From: JBGSIZ01 sp041742255
GTDB lineage: Bacteria; Pseudomonadota; Alphaproteobacteria; Rhodobacterales; Rhodobacteraceae
Assembly: GCA_041742255.1 (NCBI GenBank)
Contig: JBGSIZ010000306.1
Span: 1 to 25,328 of the forward strand
Length of the DNA: 25,328 nt
Direction of reading: 5' to 3'
Shown here: positions 6,543 through 13,885 of the stretch, piece by piece
How the letters are laid out: every line of letters begins with the position of its first letter
Position numbering within the stretch: the stretch's first letter is position 1
Notes under the pieces: generated by a model
The model's database searches: none
Seen by the model: the letters and a program-made list of their open reading frames with translations, nothing else
Told to the model about the DNA's origin: nothing
Position numbers and translations under genes: made by a program

Positions 6543-7594
6543 GCAAGGCTGCCCGTATACTGCACCCCAACCCCTTGGGTCACATGGCCAATTTCAAAAA
6601 CCTCGTGCCCCGCATCCTCGAACGCGGCGCGGGCGGCCCCTGCCCCATCCGGGTCAACCACGGCGATCATCCCGATCCCGCAGTTGAATGTCTTGAGCAG
6701 TTCCGGCTGCGCCATCCCCCCCACACCCCGCATCCAGCCAAACACCGGCGGCAACGCCCATGACCCCAGATCGATGGTCGCCCCCATCCCCTCGGGCAGC
6801 ACGCGAGGCAGGTTTTCGGTCAACCCGCCGCCCGTGATATGGGCCAAGGCATGAACGGCATCCGGCACCTTGCACGCGGCCAACGCGCCTTTGACATAGA
6901 GCGTCGTGGGGGCCAGCAACGCAGCGCCCAAGGTTCCAGGGCCAAACGGCGACGGGGCATCCCACGTCAGGCCGGACACCTCGACCAATCGCCGCACCAA
7001 CGAATAGCCGTTGGAATGCACGCCCGACGACGCCACGCCCAACAACACATCGCCCACGGCGACCCCTTGGGGCAGGTCGCATCCGCGCTCCATCGCGCCC
7101 ACGGCAAACCCGGCCAGATCAAAATCACCGGCGTGATACATGCCCGGCATCTCTGCGGTTTCGCCCCCGATCAAGGCGCACCCGGACAACGCACATCCTT
7201 CGGCGATGCCGTTGATGATCCGGGTCGCCTCCTCGACATCCAGCTTGCCAGTGGCAAAATAATCTAGGAAAAACAATGGCTCGGCACCTTGGCACACCAG
7301 ATCGTTGACGCACATGGCCACCAGGTCAATACCGATCGTGTCGACATGCCCGGTGTCGATGGCAATCCGCAACTTGGTGCCCACGCCGTCCGTGGCAGCA
7401 ACCAGAACCGGATCGACATACCCCGCCGCCTTGAGATCAAACAGCGCGCCAAATCCACCCAAACCGGACATCACACCGGGGCGGGTGGTGCGGCGGGCGG
7501 CGGGTTTGATCCGGTCCACCAACGCATTGCCTGCATCAATATCAACGCCCGCATCGGCATAGGTCAGGCCGTTTTTTCCGGTTTCGCTGGTCAT
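6539..7594 (-). CDS. purM: Phosphoribosylformylglycinamidine cyclo-ligase (AIR synthetase)
   Basis: The 351-residue enzyme closes FGAM to AIR with ATP in de novo purine synthesis. Diagnostic stretches are YADAGVDIDAGN at the N-terminus, GGFGALFDL, ATDGVGTKL, GGETAEMPGMY and the glycine-rich HITGGGLTENLPRVLP. The length is close to the E. coli enzyme (345 residues). ATG 7594 has a good ribosome-binding site (AAGGGG, seven bases upstream); an in-frame start at 7672 would add 26 residues foreign to the family. It is first in a purM-purN unit with a four-base overlap. A TTGCCC-N5-GGGCAA inverted repeat lies 41 bases upstream. Confidence 0.97.
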   Translation of the reverse strand: MTSETGKNGLTYADAGVDIDAGNALVDRIKPAARRTTRPGVMSGLGGFGALFDLKAAGYVDPVLVAATDGVGTKLRIAIDTGHVDTIGIDLVAMCVNDLVCQGAEPLFFLDYFATGKLDVEEATRIINGIAEGCALSGCALIGGETAEMPGMYHAGDFDLAGFAVGAMERGCDLPQGVAVGDVLLGVASSGVHSNGYSLVRRLVEVSGLTWDAPSPFGPGTLGAALLAPTTLYVKGALAACKVPDAVHALAHITGGGLTENLPRVLPEGMGATIDLGSWALPPVFGWMRGVGGMAQPELLKTFNCGIGMIAVVDPDGAGAARAAFEDAGHEVFEIGHVTQGVGVQYTGSLA

Positions 7595-7634
7595 CTGTGT
7601 CCCCTTGGTCGCGTTGCCAGTGGCGATAGACGAC

Positions 7635-7651
7635 TTGCCCCCCGTGGGCAA
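7635..7651. repeat. Inverted repeat TTGCCC-N5-GGGCAA upstream of purM
   Basis: Six-base perfect arms flank a five-base centre (CCCGT). The repeat lies 41 bases from the purM start and 64 bases from the divergent desaturase gene. It could be an operator or a leader hairpin. I do not recognise it as the site of a named regulator. Confidence 0.35.
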
Positions 7652-7659
7652 CACTGTGC

Positions 7660-7688
7660 TTGACCACCGCACGGCAAAGTCTGACGAT
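7660..7688 (+). promoter_or_regulatory. Candidate sigma-70-type promoter of the sterol desaturase gene
   Basis: A -35 element TTGACC (7660-7665) is separated by 17 bases from GACGAT (7683-7688). A transcript starting near 7695 would have a leader of about 20 bases containing the ribosome-binding site AGGAAAA before ATG 7715. The -10 match is weak, as is common in alphaproteobacteria. Confidence 0.4.
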
Positions 7689-7714
7689 CCGACATAGGCT
7701 ACAGGAAAATCGGA

Positions 7715-8626
7715 ATGCCAGACTGGATAAATTCGCTGCTTCAGGACACGCTTGGCTTGGGTAACGTCGTCTCGCCGATTTACCTTCTGGCAACTGTCGC
7801 GACAGCATGGATCGTGTTCCGCCTGCGCGGACTAAAAACCGGGTTTCTGGGTTGGCTTCTGCCACGCGAAATATGGGCGCATAAATCCACCCGTGCTGAT
7901 ATCGCGTTGTTTTTGATTAGCCGGGTCATGTCGGCCGTGGGCCTGATCGCGCTCTTTACGGCGGTGCCTGCCATTGCGACGATGGTGGCTGATGCCTTGC
8001 CGTTTGGGGCGCGGACAGGGGCAAATCTGTCGCCTGTGGCGCTGGGGTTCGTGTTCTGGGTCTTTGGGGACTTTGCGGTCTACCTCAATCACCGGGCGCA
8101 TCACCAAATCGCAACACTCTGGCCCATGCACGCGGTCCATCACAGCGCCGAGGTCATGACCCCCATCACCGCACAACGGCAACACCCCTTGGCGCTTCTG
8201 ATCGGGGCGGCGATCCAGTCGGTGATCCTCGGCGCGATCCTCGGGCTGCTGGTCGGGACCATCGCGCCAGACACAACCATCGTGGAAATCGCGGGGGTCA
8301 ATGCCTTTACGGTGGTGGCAATCATGGCAATGGCGAATTTCCACCATTCACACATCTGGATCTGCTACGGTCGGACACTGGAACACCTGCTCATCTCGCC
8401 GGCCCAACATCAGGTCCACCACAGCAACAATCCCGCGCATTTCAACAAGAATTACGGCAACACTCTGGCGATCTGGGATTGGATGTTTGGAACGCTTTAC
8501 ATTCCACAGCCGGGCGAAGCGGTCACGTTTGGCCTCACAGACCCAGACGATGCGCCGCTCATGACGCACCGTCTGGGTCCATTGATGCTTGATCCCTTGC
8601 GCCGGATGCTGTTGCCCCGGCGATAG
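7715..8626 (+). CDS. Sterol desaturase / fatty acid hydroxylase family membrane protein
   Basis: The 303-residue integral membrane protein carries the histidine clusters of the non-haem di-iron hydroxylase superfamily: H126-x2-H129-H130 (NHRAHH), H139-x2-H142-H143 (HAVHHSAE), NFHHSH at 208-213, and H232-x2-H235-H236 (HQVHHSNNP). Hydrophobic segments fall near 20-36, 63-92, 105-125, 158-182 and 192-207. The family uses oxygen and two irons to hydroxylate or desaturate lipids in the inner membrane; the lipid substrate cannot be told from sequence. ATG 7715 has a clear ribosome-binding site (aggaaaa). The stop is two bases from that of the convergent small membrane protein. Confidence 0.9.
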   Translation: MPDWINSLLQDTLGLGNVVSPIYLLATVATAWIVFRLRGLKTGFLGWLLPREIWAHKSTRADIALFLISRVMSAVGLIALFTAVPAIATMVADALPFGARTGANLSPVALGFVFWVFGDFAVYLNHRAHHQIATLWPMHAVHHSAEVMTPITAQRQHPLALLIGAAIQSVILGAILGLLVGTIAPDTTIVEIAGVNAFTVVAIMAMANFHHSHIWICYGRTLEHLLISPAQHQVHHSNNPAHFNKNYGNTLAIWDWMFGTLYIPQPGEAVTFGLTDPDDAPLMTHRLGPLMLDPLRRMLLPRR

Positions 8627-8628
8627 GG

Positions 8629-8865
8629 TCAGAACTTCATGATGACGTCGCTTTCATCGTCCTGCGTTTCCGCGCGGGTGTCTTTCGCCGTTGTCGAGCC
8701 ACCCCGTCCGTTCAGCAGAATAACAGCACCCAGGATCAACAGCAAAACCAGCGCACCCTCGGGGCCGCCCGATTCAACCATGACTGGCACCGATGAATTC
8801 CCCGCCGTCGCCGCAACCGGCGACAGAACACAAAAACCCACAAAACCCAGCAATACTTTTTTCAT
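8629..8865 (-). CDS. Small membrane protein, 78 residues
   Basis: An N-terminal signal-like helix (MKKVLLGFVGFCVLSPVAA) with likely cleavage near residue 20 precedes a short polar stretch, one strongly hydrophobic segment (GALVLLLILGAVILL, about 46-61) and an acidic cytoplasmic tail ending DVIMKF. The pattern is a single-span envelope protein of unknown function. The start at 8865 has a strong ribosome-binding site (AGGAAGGG) and a canonical signal start; an extension to 8922 would put polar residues before the signal. The gene lies between the convergent desaturase gene and a tRNA. A palindrome GGTTAACC (8899-8906) sits just upstream. Confidence 0.72.
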   Translation of the reverse strand: MKKVLLGFVGFCVLSPVAATAGNSSVPVMVESGGPEGALVLLLILGAVILLNGRGGSTTAKDTRAETQDDESDVIMKF

Positions 8866-8946
8866 GTTCAACCCTTCCTGAAAATAGCCACACCCAAAGG
8901 TTAACCACTCTGTGGCCGTCAAATCCAGATTTTATTGCGCGCCCGC

Positions 8947-8974
8947 TTGACCGCAGCATCGGCTCTGTTACGCA
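8947..8974 (+). promoter_or_regulatory. Candidate promoter of the CAT-anticodon tRNA
   Basis: TTGACC (8947-8952) is a good -35 element. TACGCA (8969-8974) after 16 bases is the best available -10, though weak. Initiation near 8981 would fit a tRNA beginning at 8983. Confidence 0.35.
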
Positions 8975-8982
8975 CAACGCGG

Positions 8983-9059
8983 GGGCCTGTAGCTCAATTG
9001 GTTAGAGCAGAGCGCTCATAACGCTTTGGTTGCGGGTTCAAGTCCTGCCGGGCCTACCA
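8983..9059 (+). tRNA. tRNA with anticodon CAT, probably tRNA-Ile2 (lysidine type), otherwise elongator tRNA-Met
   Basis: The 77-base cloverleaf includes an encoded CCA (9057-9059). The acceptor pairs GGGCCTG with CGGGCCT (two G-T wobbles), the D stem is GCTC/GAGC, and the anticodon stem GAGCG/CGCTT surrounds CTCATAA with CAT at 9017-9019. The T arm GCGGG/CCTGC contains TTCAAGT. It is not an initiator tRNA because the first acceptor base is paired by wobble. The acceptor bases C4-G69 and C5-G68 are those TilS uses in E. coli to pick the minor isoleucine tRNA, and E. coli tRNA-Met lacks them. I therefore favour tRNA-Ile2, although automatic tools usually label such genes Met. Confidence 0.9.
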
Positions 9060-9082
9060 CATTTACCCCTTTTTCATTTTGA

Positions 9083-9126
9083 TTAACGCTTTGTTAATGC
9101 CCTGTTAACCAGTTTTTGGCGATAAC
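9083..9126 (+). promoter_or_regulatory. Tandem CtrA-type boxes with a candidate -10 element, upstream of the RTX protein gene
   Basis: TTAA occurs at 9083-9086, 9094-9097 and 9105-9108, so two exact TTAA-N7-TTAA sites overlap by sharing the middle block. The third block continues as TTAACC. GATAAC at 9121-9126 is a plausible -10. With a 17-base spacer its -35 position (9098-9103) falls inside the second box, the layout known for CtrA-activated promoters in Caulobacter. The start codon at 9148 is 21 bases past the -10. The sites are seen directly; binding by CtrA is inferred. Confidence 0.6.
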
Positions 9127-9147
9127 CAAGCAAATGGTCCGGGGCGC

Positions 9148-11301
9148 ATGGCGACACTCATCTGGGATACAATCATCGGTGACGGGACCGTCACGGGCGG
9201 CAGCGGTCACTGGGTCGTGGGCGGCACACAGTGGACCGCGACCAATGGGGCCACCAACGCGGGGTTCGCAAACGGCGACAGCGTGACGTTAAAAGGGTTG
9301 TCAGGGACGATCACAACCAACGGTGTTTTGGACCCATCCGGCATGACGTTCGCAACATCCGGCTACATTCTTGCGCCGGCAAGTGGCAGCAGCCTGTCGT
9401 CAACGGGCGGCCTTGCGCTTGGGGTAACGTCCTATGGTCACACCGCCACGATCCAGACCAACATCAGCGGCACAGGTCTGGTCTCGGCAGGCGGGGCGGG
9501 AACGCTTGTGTTGTCCGGGGCATCAACCGCCGATCTGGCCGTCTCGTCCTCGGCAGGGGTGACGATCAGCGGGTCATGGGCAGGTGATGTGAGCAACGGC
9601 GGGCGGTTCGTGTCCACAGGCACCCTGACGGGGAACATGTTCAACGCCAGCATGGCCACCCTCACAGGCATCGCCGGGTCCATCACAACAACCGGTGGGG
9701 GCACCACGACAATCGGTGCGGCGGGCCTTATGGTGGCACCGGGCAGCACGGTCACGGTCAATGCCAACAGCGGGCCGTCCAGCACGGCAACGCTTGTCTT
9801 GGACGGATCGCTTGCCGGGGTCGGGACCGTCAACATCACCGGGGCGGGGGCGACGGCGCCGGGGCAACTGACGGTAAATGCGGGCAAAACGCTGTCGGCG
9901 GACACCCTGACCTTCGGGGCCTATGGCAGTGGCACCAACTACGGGTCAATTGCCGGGACCATGTCGCTTGGCAACGGGGCCACTGTTTCAAACTACACCA
10001 CGGGAACCATGACCGGTGACCTGTCATTGACCGGAGGGACGTTCACCAACTATGGACAGATCACCGGGGACGTAACCAACGGCGGCACCTTTCGGGCGGC
10101 ACTCGGGGCGGTCGTGACGGGTGGCTATACAACGACGGGGACCACAACGATCCTTGTCGGGGGTGCGCTTTTTGATGGAGACTTTCTACAATCCACCGGA
10201 ACCTTGAGCCTGAGCGCGGGGGCGATCATCACCGGGAACGCCATGCTGGGTGGAACAACAACTGGGTCGGGTCAAACCCTGACGATCGGTGGCAGCGCGA
10301 CCGTGACCGGGGCACTGGGCACTGGCCTGACGCTGGACGCAAACAGCGTCGCCCTATTGGCCGGAACCACCCTTGGGGCCAACATTATCTTGACCTCGGA
10401 ACAGATTACACTCGGGGACGGGACACAGGCGGTCACCATCACAGGTGCGGGGAATCTATGGTTGGGAACCACGACCCTAACCCTTCACGACGGCGACGCC
10501 TTGTCTATTGGCGGGACACTCACGGCCTACACGCTCACCCTTGATCTGGATATGGCGGGGGGGCTCGCGCCAGGGACGCCAACGCTATTGATGCAGGCGA
10601 CGGGCGGGCTGGACATCGACACCGTCGGGGTCAGTTTGTCTGGGGCACCCGCAAACGCGGGCTGGATCGTCGCGCGCAACGCAGACAACACCACCCTGAG
10701 CCTTGAAACGCTGGTGATGATCGAGGGGACAGGACACCTGAACCTTTCGGGCGGCGCCACCGGGGCAACCGTTATCTTTGACAGCGACACATCCGGCACA
10801 ATGACAGGGGGCGACACCCATGCCCTGTTTGCGTCGCTGTTCGGCGGGGTTGGGACGGTCACGGGAACCGCATCAGACGACCTTTTGAACGCCTCGGCGG
10901 CGACGGTGGCTGTGGTGTTGTCTGGCGGGGACGGCAATGACCTGCTTATTGGCGGTGCTGCGGCGGATACCCTCACTGGGGGGGCCGGGGCGGATACCTT
11001 TGTGTTTCAAACCAATGGGCAAAACGACCGGATCACGGACTTTACCGCAGGCGAGGATCATATCGACCTAAGCAGTCTGGCCATGGCAAGCATGACCGTT
11101 TCCGCCCCCGGTTTTGGCATCTGGCGGGTCAATTGTTTTGAGGATGTGGCGGCCCCGACGCACGCGCTATGGGTGACGCAATCGGGGGCGGATACGGTGA
11201 TCCGGATCAGCACCCTGACAGGGCAACGCCCCAGCCACCAGTTCATGACGCTGGACGGGGTTGATGCCGCGACACTCGATTTTCACGACTTCCTCTTTTG
11301 A
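9148..11301 (+). CDS. Beta-strand-repeat surface protein with C-terminal RTX motifs, probably exported by a type I secretion system
   Basis: The 717-residue product is very rich in Gly, Thr, Ala and Ser. About residues 1-560 are degenerate short beta-strand repeats of the adhesin passenger kind, for example SNGGRFVSTGTLTGN, FTNYGQITGDVTNGGTF and TGALGTGLTLDANSVALLAG. Residues 592-620 hold calcium-binding RTX nonapeptides (GGDGNDLLIGG, LTGGAGADTFVF) followed by NDRITDFTAGEDHIDLSSLA. The end is hydrophobic (TLDFHDFLF), as in type I secretion signals. There is no Sec signal peptide and no autotransporter barrel. Adhesion or biofilm function is inference. No type I transporter genes are nearby. 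The gene is preceded by CtrA-like boxes and ends 13 bases before the convergent kinase gene. Several long minus-strand frames here are shadows. Confidence 0.85.
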   Translation: MATLIWDTIIGDGTVTGGSGHWVVGGTQWTATNGATNAGFANGDSVTLKGLSGTITTNGVLDPSGMTFATSGYILAPASGSSLSSTGGLALGVTSYGHTATIQTNISGTGLVSAGGAGTLVLSGASTADLAVSSSAGVTISGSWAGDVSNGGRFVSTGTLTGNMFNASMATLTGIAGSITTTGGGTTTIGAAGLMVAPGSTVTVNANSGPSSTATLVLDGSLAGVGTVNITGAGATAPGQLTVNAGKTLSADTLTFGAYGSGTNYGSIAGTMSLGNGATVSNYTTGTMTGDLSLTGGTFTNYGQITGDVTNGGTFRAALGAVVTGGYTTTGTTTILVGGALFDGDFLQSTGTLSLSAGAIITGNAMLGGTTTGSGQTLTIGGSATVTGALGTGLTLDANSVALLAGTTLGANIILTSEQITLGDGTQAVTITGAGNLWLGTTTLTLHDGDALSIGGTLTAYTLTLDLDMAGGLAPGTPTLLMQATGGLDIDTVGVSLSGAPANAGWIVARNADNTTLSLETLVMIEGTGHLNLSGGATGATVIFDSDTSGTMTGGDTHALFASLFGGVGTVTGTASDDLLNASAATVAVVLSGGDGNDLLIGGAAADTLTGGAGADTFVFQTNGQNDRITDFTAGEDHIDLSSLAMASMTVSAPGFGIWRVNCFEDVAAPTHALWVTQSGADTVIRISTLTGQRPSHQFMTLDGVDAATLDFHDFLF

Positions 11302-11314
11302 TTGGCGCGCGGGC

Positions 11315-12649
11315 CTACCGGGCCAGCACCAGATCGGCGCGCAACCCGCCATAGGTATCACTGTCGGACAATCGCAACGTGCCGCCGTGCAGCCGGGCAA
11401 TATCGGCAACAATTGCCAGACCCAGACCCACACCCGGCCCCTTGTTCTGATTGCGGGCGGGGTCCAGACGGGTAAACGGGCGGATGGCCTCGTCGCGGCG
11501 GTCGGCGGGGATGCCGGGGCCGTCATCCTCGACGGTAAACCGCAACGTGCGCTCGCTCACGGTCAATGAAACAACGGCGCAGCTACCATAGCGCAAGGCA
11601 TTGCCCACCAGATTGTCCAACGCGCGGCGGATCGCCATCGGTCGCAGCTGCACCGGGCCGACCAACAACGCGACGCCCTCAGGGGGCAACGCCTCGATGG
11701 TCACACCAGACCGGGCAAAATCCTCGACCAACCCGGCCAACAAGGCAACAGGATCGGTAGGAACCACTTCATCGGCGGCCTCGGACCGGGCAAAATCCAG
11801 AAACGCATCCAGCAACCGCTGCATATCGTCCACATCGCGGACCAGCGGGGCGGCCTCGACATCGTCCATCATCGACAACCCCAGCCGAAGCCGGGTCAAC
11901 GGCGTGCGCAGGTCGTGACTAACCCCGGACAACATCATCGTGCGGCTTTGGTTCTGGCGTTCGATCCGGGCGCGCATATCCAGAAACGCGGCGCCAGCAG
12001 CGCGCACCTCGACCGCACCAGACGGGTGGTAGGGGACGATCCGGCCTTTGCCATATTCCACGGCGGCGCGGGCCATCCGCTTGATCGGGCGCAACTGATT
12101 GCGCAAAAAGAAATAGGACACCAATGTCATCACCGCACCCATGACAATCATGATCACCAACAACTGATGCGGGTTAGACGCGGAGACGCGGCTGCGGGAA
12201 AACGCGACCTGCATAAGACCGTGACGGGTATCCACCCACAGATCGACACGATTTTCATCGGCCAGATGAACCGCCCGCAATGGGGGCAGTTGCTCGGTCA
12301 GCACGGCAATCACCGTCCGTCCAGACAAATCGTAGAACAGGCGGGTGTTCCCAAGGTCGGACGCATCCGGCGGCCATGTAACGGTCAACTCCAGCGGATC
12401 GGCCACAGCGGCCACCACTGCACGCGCCGCCACGGGGTCCAGGGCGGCCTCGGCAAGGGTCCAGATATGACGCAACTCCAACACCACGCCCGCAGTCATC
12501 AACCGGGTCACGCCTTCGAAATGGCGTTGGATGAACACAACCGACACCAGCAACTGCAAGGTTATAACAGGCAGCACAAGGATCAGGGCAGCCCGCCCAT
12601 AAATCCCCCGCGGCATGTAATGTTTGAGCCAGACGAACATTTCCCGCAT
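11315..12649 (-). CDS. EnvZ-like two-component sensor histidine kinase
   Basis: The 444-residue protein has transmembrane helix 1 at about 20-40, a periplasmic loop to about 162, helix 2 at about 163-183 and a HAMP linker to about 235. The dimerisation/phosphoacceptor helix is SGVSHDLRTPLTRLR with H245. The ATPase domain has the N box LDNLVGNALRYG, G1 VEDDGPGIP and G2 GVGLGLAIVADIARLHGG. Sequence and layout are closest to the OmpR-associated EnvZ group. The enzyme autophosphorylates on H245 and passes phosphate to an OmpR-type regulator, which is not encoded in the window. The start is divergent from the MBL-fold gene with 38 bases between them. The stimulus cannot be read from the sequence. 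Confidence 0.92.
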   Translation of the reverse strand: MREMFVWLKHYMPRGIYGRAALILVLPVITLQLLVSVVFIQRHFEGVTRLMTAGVVLELRHIWTLAEAALDPVAARAVVAAVADPLELTVTWPPDASDLGNTRLFYDLSGRTVIAVLTEQLPPLRAVHLADENRVDLWVDTRHGLMQVAFSRSRVSASNPHQLLVIMIVMGAVMTLVSYFFLRNQLRPIKRMARAAVEYGKGRIVPYHPSGAVEVRAAGAAFLDMRARIERQNQSRTMMLSGVSHDLRTPLTRLRLGLSMMDDVEAAPLVRDVDDMQRLLDAFLDFARSEAADEVVPTDPVALLAGLVEDFARSGVTIEALPPEGVALLVGPVQLRPMAIRRALDNLVGNALRYGSCAVVSLTVSERTLRFTVEDDGPGIPADRRDEAIRPFTRLDPARNQNKGPGVGLGLAIVADIARLHGGTLRLSDSDTYGGLRADLVLAR

Positions 12650-12687
12650 AGGTTACCCCGGCAACCGACCGTGCGAAAGGGCATGCC

Positions 12688-13584
12688 ATGACACAGGATG
12701 ATTTCACGCCCGGACGGCCCGTCGTGCTGGCACCCGACCTTGTCCGGGTGACGGCACCCAATCCGTCGCCGATGACGTTTCACGGGACAAACACATACAT
12801 TCTGGGTACGAACAGCCTTGCGGTGATTGATCCGGGGCCAGATAGCACTTCTCACTTCACGGCGCTTTTGTCCGCCATCGGCAACCGCCCGGTCAGCCAT
12901 ATCATCGTCACCCATAGCCACCTTGACCATTCGCCCCTCGCCCGGCCCTTGGCGCGGGCCACCGGGGCACCCGTTCTGGCCTTCGGGGATGCGCTGGCGG
13001 GGCGCAGCGCCGTCATGACCGAATTGGCGCAAAACGGGCTTTTGGGTGGGGGCGAAGGGGTCGATCATGCGTTTTCACCAGACCGACGCATTACCGACGG
13101 GATACATATACCCGGCGAAGGCTGGCAGTTGACGGCGATTCACACGCCCGGCCACCTTGGCAACCACCTGTGTCTGGACGCGCAAGGCCGTGTGTTTACA
13201 GGCGATCACATCATGGGTTGGGCCTCGTCCTTGGTGTCACCACCGGACGGAGACGTAACAGATTTCATGGCCTCCTGCACCCGGATGCTGGAAATTGGTG
13301 GCACCTACTACCCCGGCCACGGCGCCCCAATTCCGGACGGACCGACACGGGTCCAGTGGCTCATCGACCACCGCCAATCAAGAGAGAGGGCGATCCTCGC
13401 AGCCCTCGCCGGCGGCCACGCGACGTTGGCCGCAATAACATTGGCCGCCTACCCCGACATCGCGCCCGCGCTGCACGCCGCAGCACAACGCAACACCTTT
13501 GCCCATCTCATTGATCTCATTACCAGAAATCTGGCAATTGCAGCCCCAGACCTGGGCATCAACGCCCACTTTTCACCCGCCTGA
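12688..13584 (+). CDS. MBL-fold metallo-hydrolase (LACTB2/glyoxalase II-like)
   Basis: The 298-residue protein has the full metallo-beta-lactamase metal site: H76-x-H78-x-D80-H81 (THSHLDHS), H156 (TPGHLGNH), D173 (FTGDHIMGW) and H211 (YYPGHGAPI). The C-terminal part (about 225-298) looks like the winged-helix extension of the LACTB2 subgroup. Members hydrolyse thioesters, phosphoesters or RNA; this one's substrate is not evident. No signal peptide is present, so it is cytoplasmic. A purine run (gaaaggg) precedes ATG 12688. It is divergent from the sensor kinase and followed by tRNA-Asn. Confidence 0.9.
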   Translation: MTQDDFTPGRPVVLAPDLVRVTAPNPSPMTFHGTNTYILGTNSLAVIDPGPDSTSHFTALLSAIGNRPVSHIIVTHSHLDHSPLARPLARATGAPVLAFGDALAGRSAVMTELAQNGLLGGGEGVDHAFSPDRRITDGIHIPGEGWQLTAIHTPGHLGNHLCLDAQGRVFTGDHIMGWASSLVSPPDGDVTDFMASCTRMLEIGGTYYPGHGAPIPDGPTRVQWLIDHRQSRERAILAALAGGHATLAAITLAAYPDIAPALHAAAQRNTFAHLIDLITRNLAIAAPDLGINAHFSPA

Positions 13585-13613
13585 CGCCACCAAGACTTTC
13601 TTGCCAAAAGGCT

Positions 13614-13642
13614 CTGGACGGCGCCAACCGCCATTGCTATAC
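13614..13642 (+). promoter_or_regulatory. Candidate promoter of tRNA-Asn
   Basis: CTGGAC (13614-13619), a 17-base spacer and CTATAC (13637-13642) would start transcription near 13649, six bases before the mature tRNA. The -10 is good and the -35 moderate. Confidence 0.42.
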
Positions 13643-13654
13643 GGCCCCACGTGT

Positions 13655-13729
13655 TCCGGCGTAGCTCAGCGGTAGAGCAGTTGACTGTTAATCAATTGGT
13701 CGTAGGTTCGATCCCTACCGCCGGAGCCA
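13655..13729 (+). tRNA. tRNA-Asn, anticodon GTT
   Basis: The 75-base cloverleaf includes CCA (13727-13729). The acceptor TCCGGCG/CGCCGGA is perfect, with G as discriminator. The anticodon stem GTTGA/TCAAT surrounds CTGTTAA with GTT at 13687-13689. The T arm GTAGG/CCTAC contains TTCGATC. A terminator follows at 13758. Confidence 0.97.
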
Positions 13730-13757
13730 AATTTACAACAGCTACAAGACGTTAGCG

Positions 13758-13787
13758 GGCCGCCCTTCTGGGCGGCCTTCGCGTTTT
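13758..13787 (+). terminator. Intrinsic terminator after tRNA-Asn
   Basis: A perfect 8-bp stem GGCCGCCC / GGGCGGCC with a TTCT loop is followed by TTCGCGTTTT. The GC-rich stem is strong; the T run is interrupted. It lies 28 bases after the tRNA. Confidence 0.72.
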
Positions 13788-13824
13788 GAGGGCTATGGCG
13801 GCATCTATGCGATGACGATGTGGG

Positions 13825-13854
13825 TTGACATCTTTGCACTGGCCAGCACGCATT
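13825..13854 (+). promoter_or_regulatory. Candidate promoter of the TfoX-like gene
   Basis: A consensus -35 element TTGACA (13825-13830) is followed after 18 bases by the weak -10 candidate CGCATT (13849-13854). The leader to ATG 13886 would be about 25 bases. Confidence 0.4.
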
Positions 13855-13885
13855 GGTGGCGAGGCAACAGCGGGAAAATCGCACA

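Noticed and set aside
9300..10500. Possible tandem repeat array or CRISPR-like structure
   Set aside because: The repetition is at protein level (Gly/Thr-rich strands) and degenerate in DNA. There are no identical repeats with unique spacers.
9438..10976. Minus-strand frames of 155 and 149 residues inside the RTX gene
   Set aside because: The repetitive G/ACC-rich codons of the plus-strand gene keep the complement open. The products are Pro/Val-rich and lack start signals or family features.
8983..13729. tRNA genes as integration sites for a genomic island
   Set aside because: No integrase gene and no duplicated tRNA 3' end are present between or beside the tRNAs, and the genes around them are ordinary chromosomal families.
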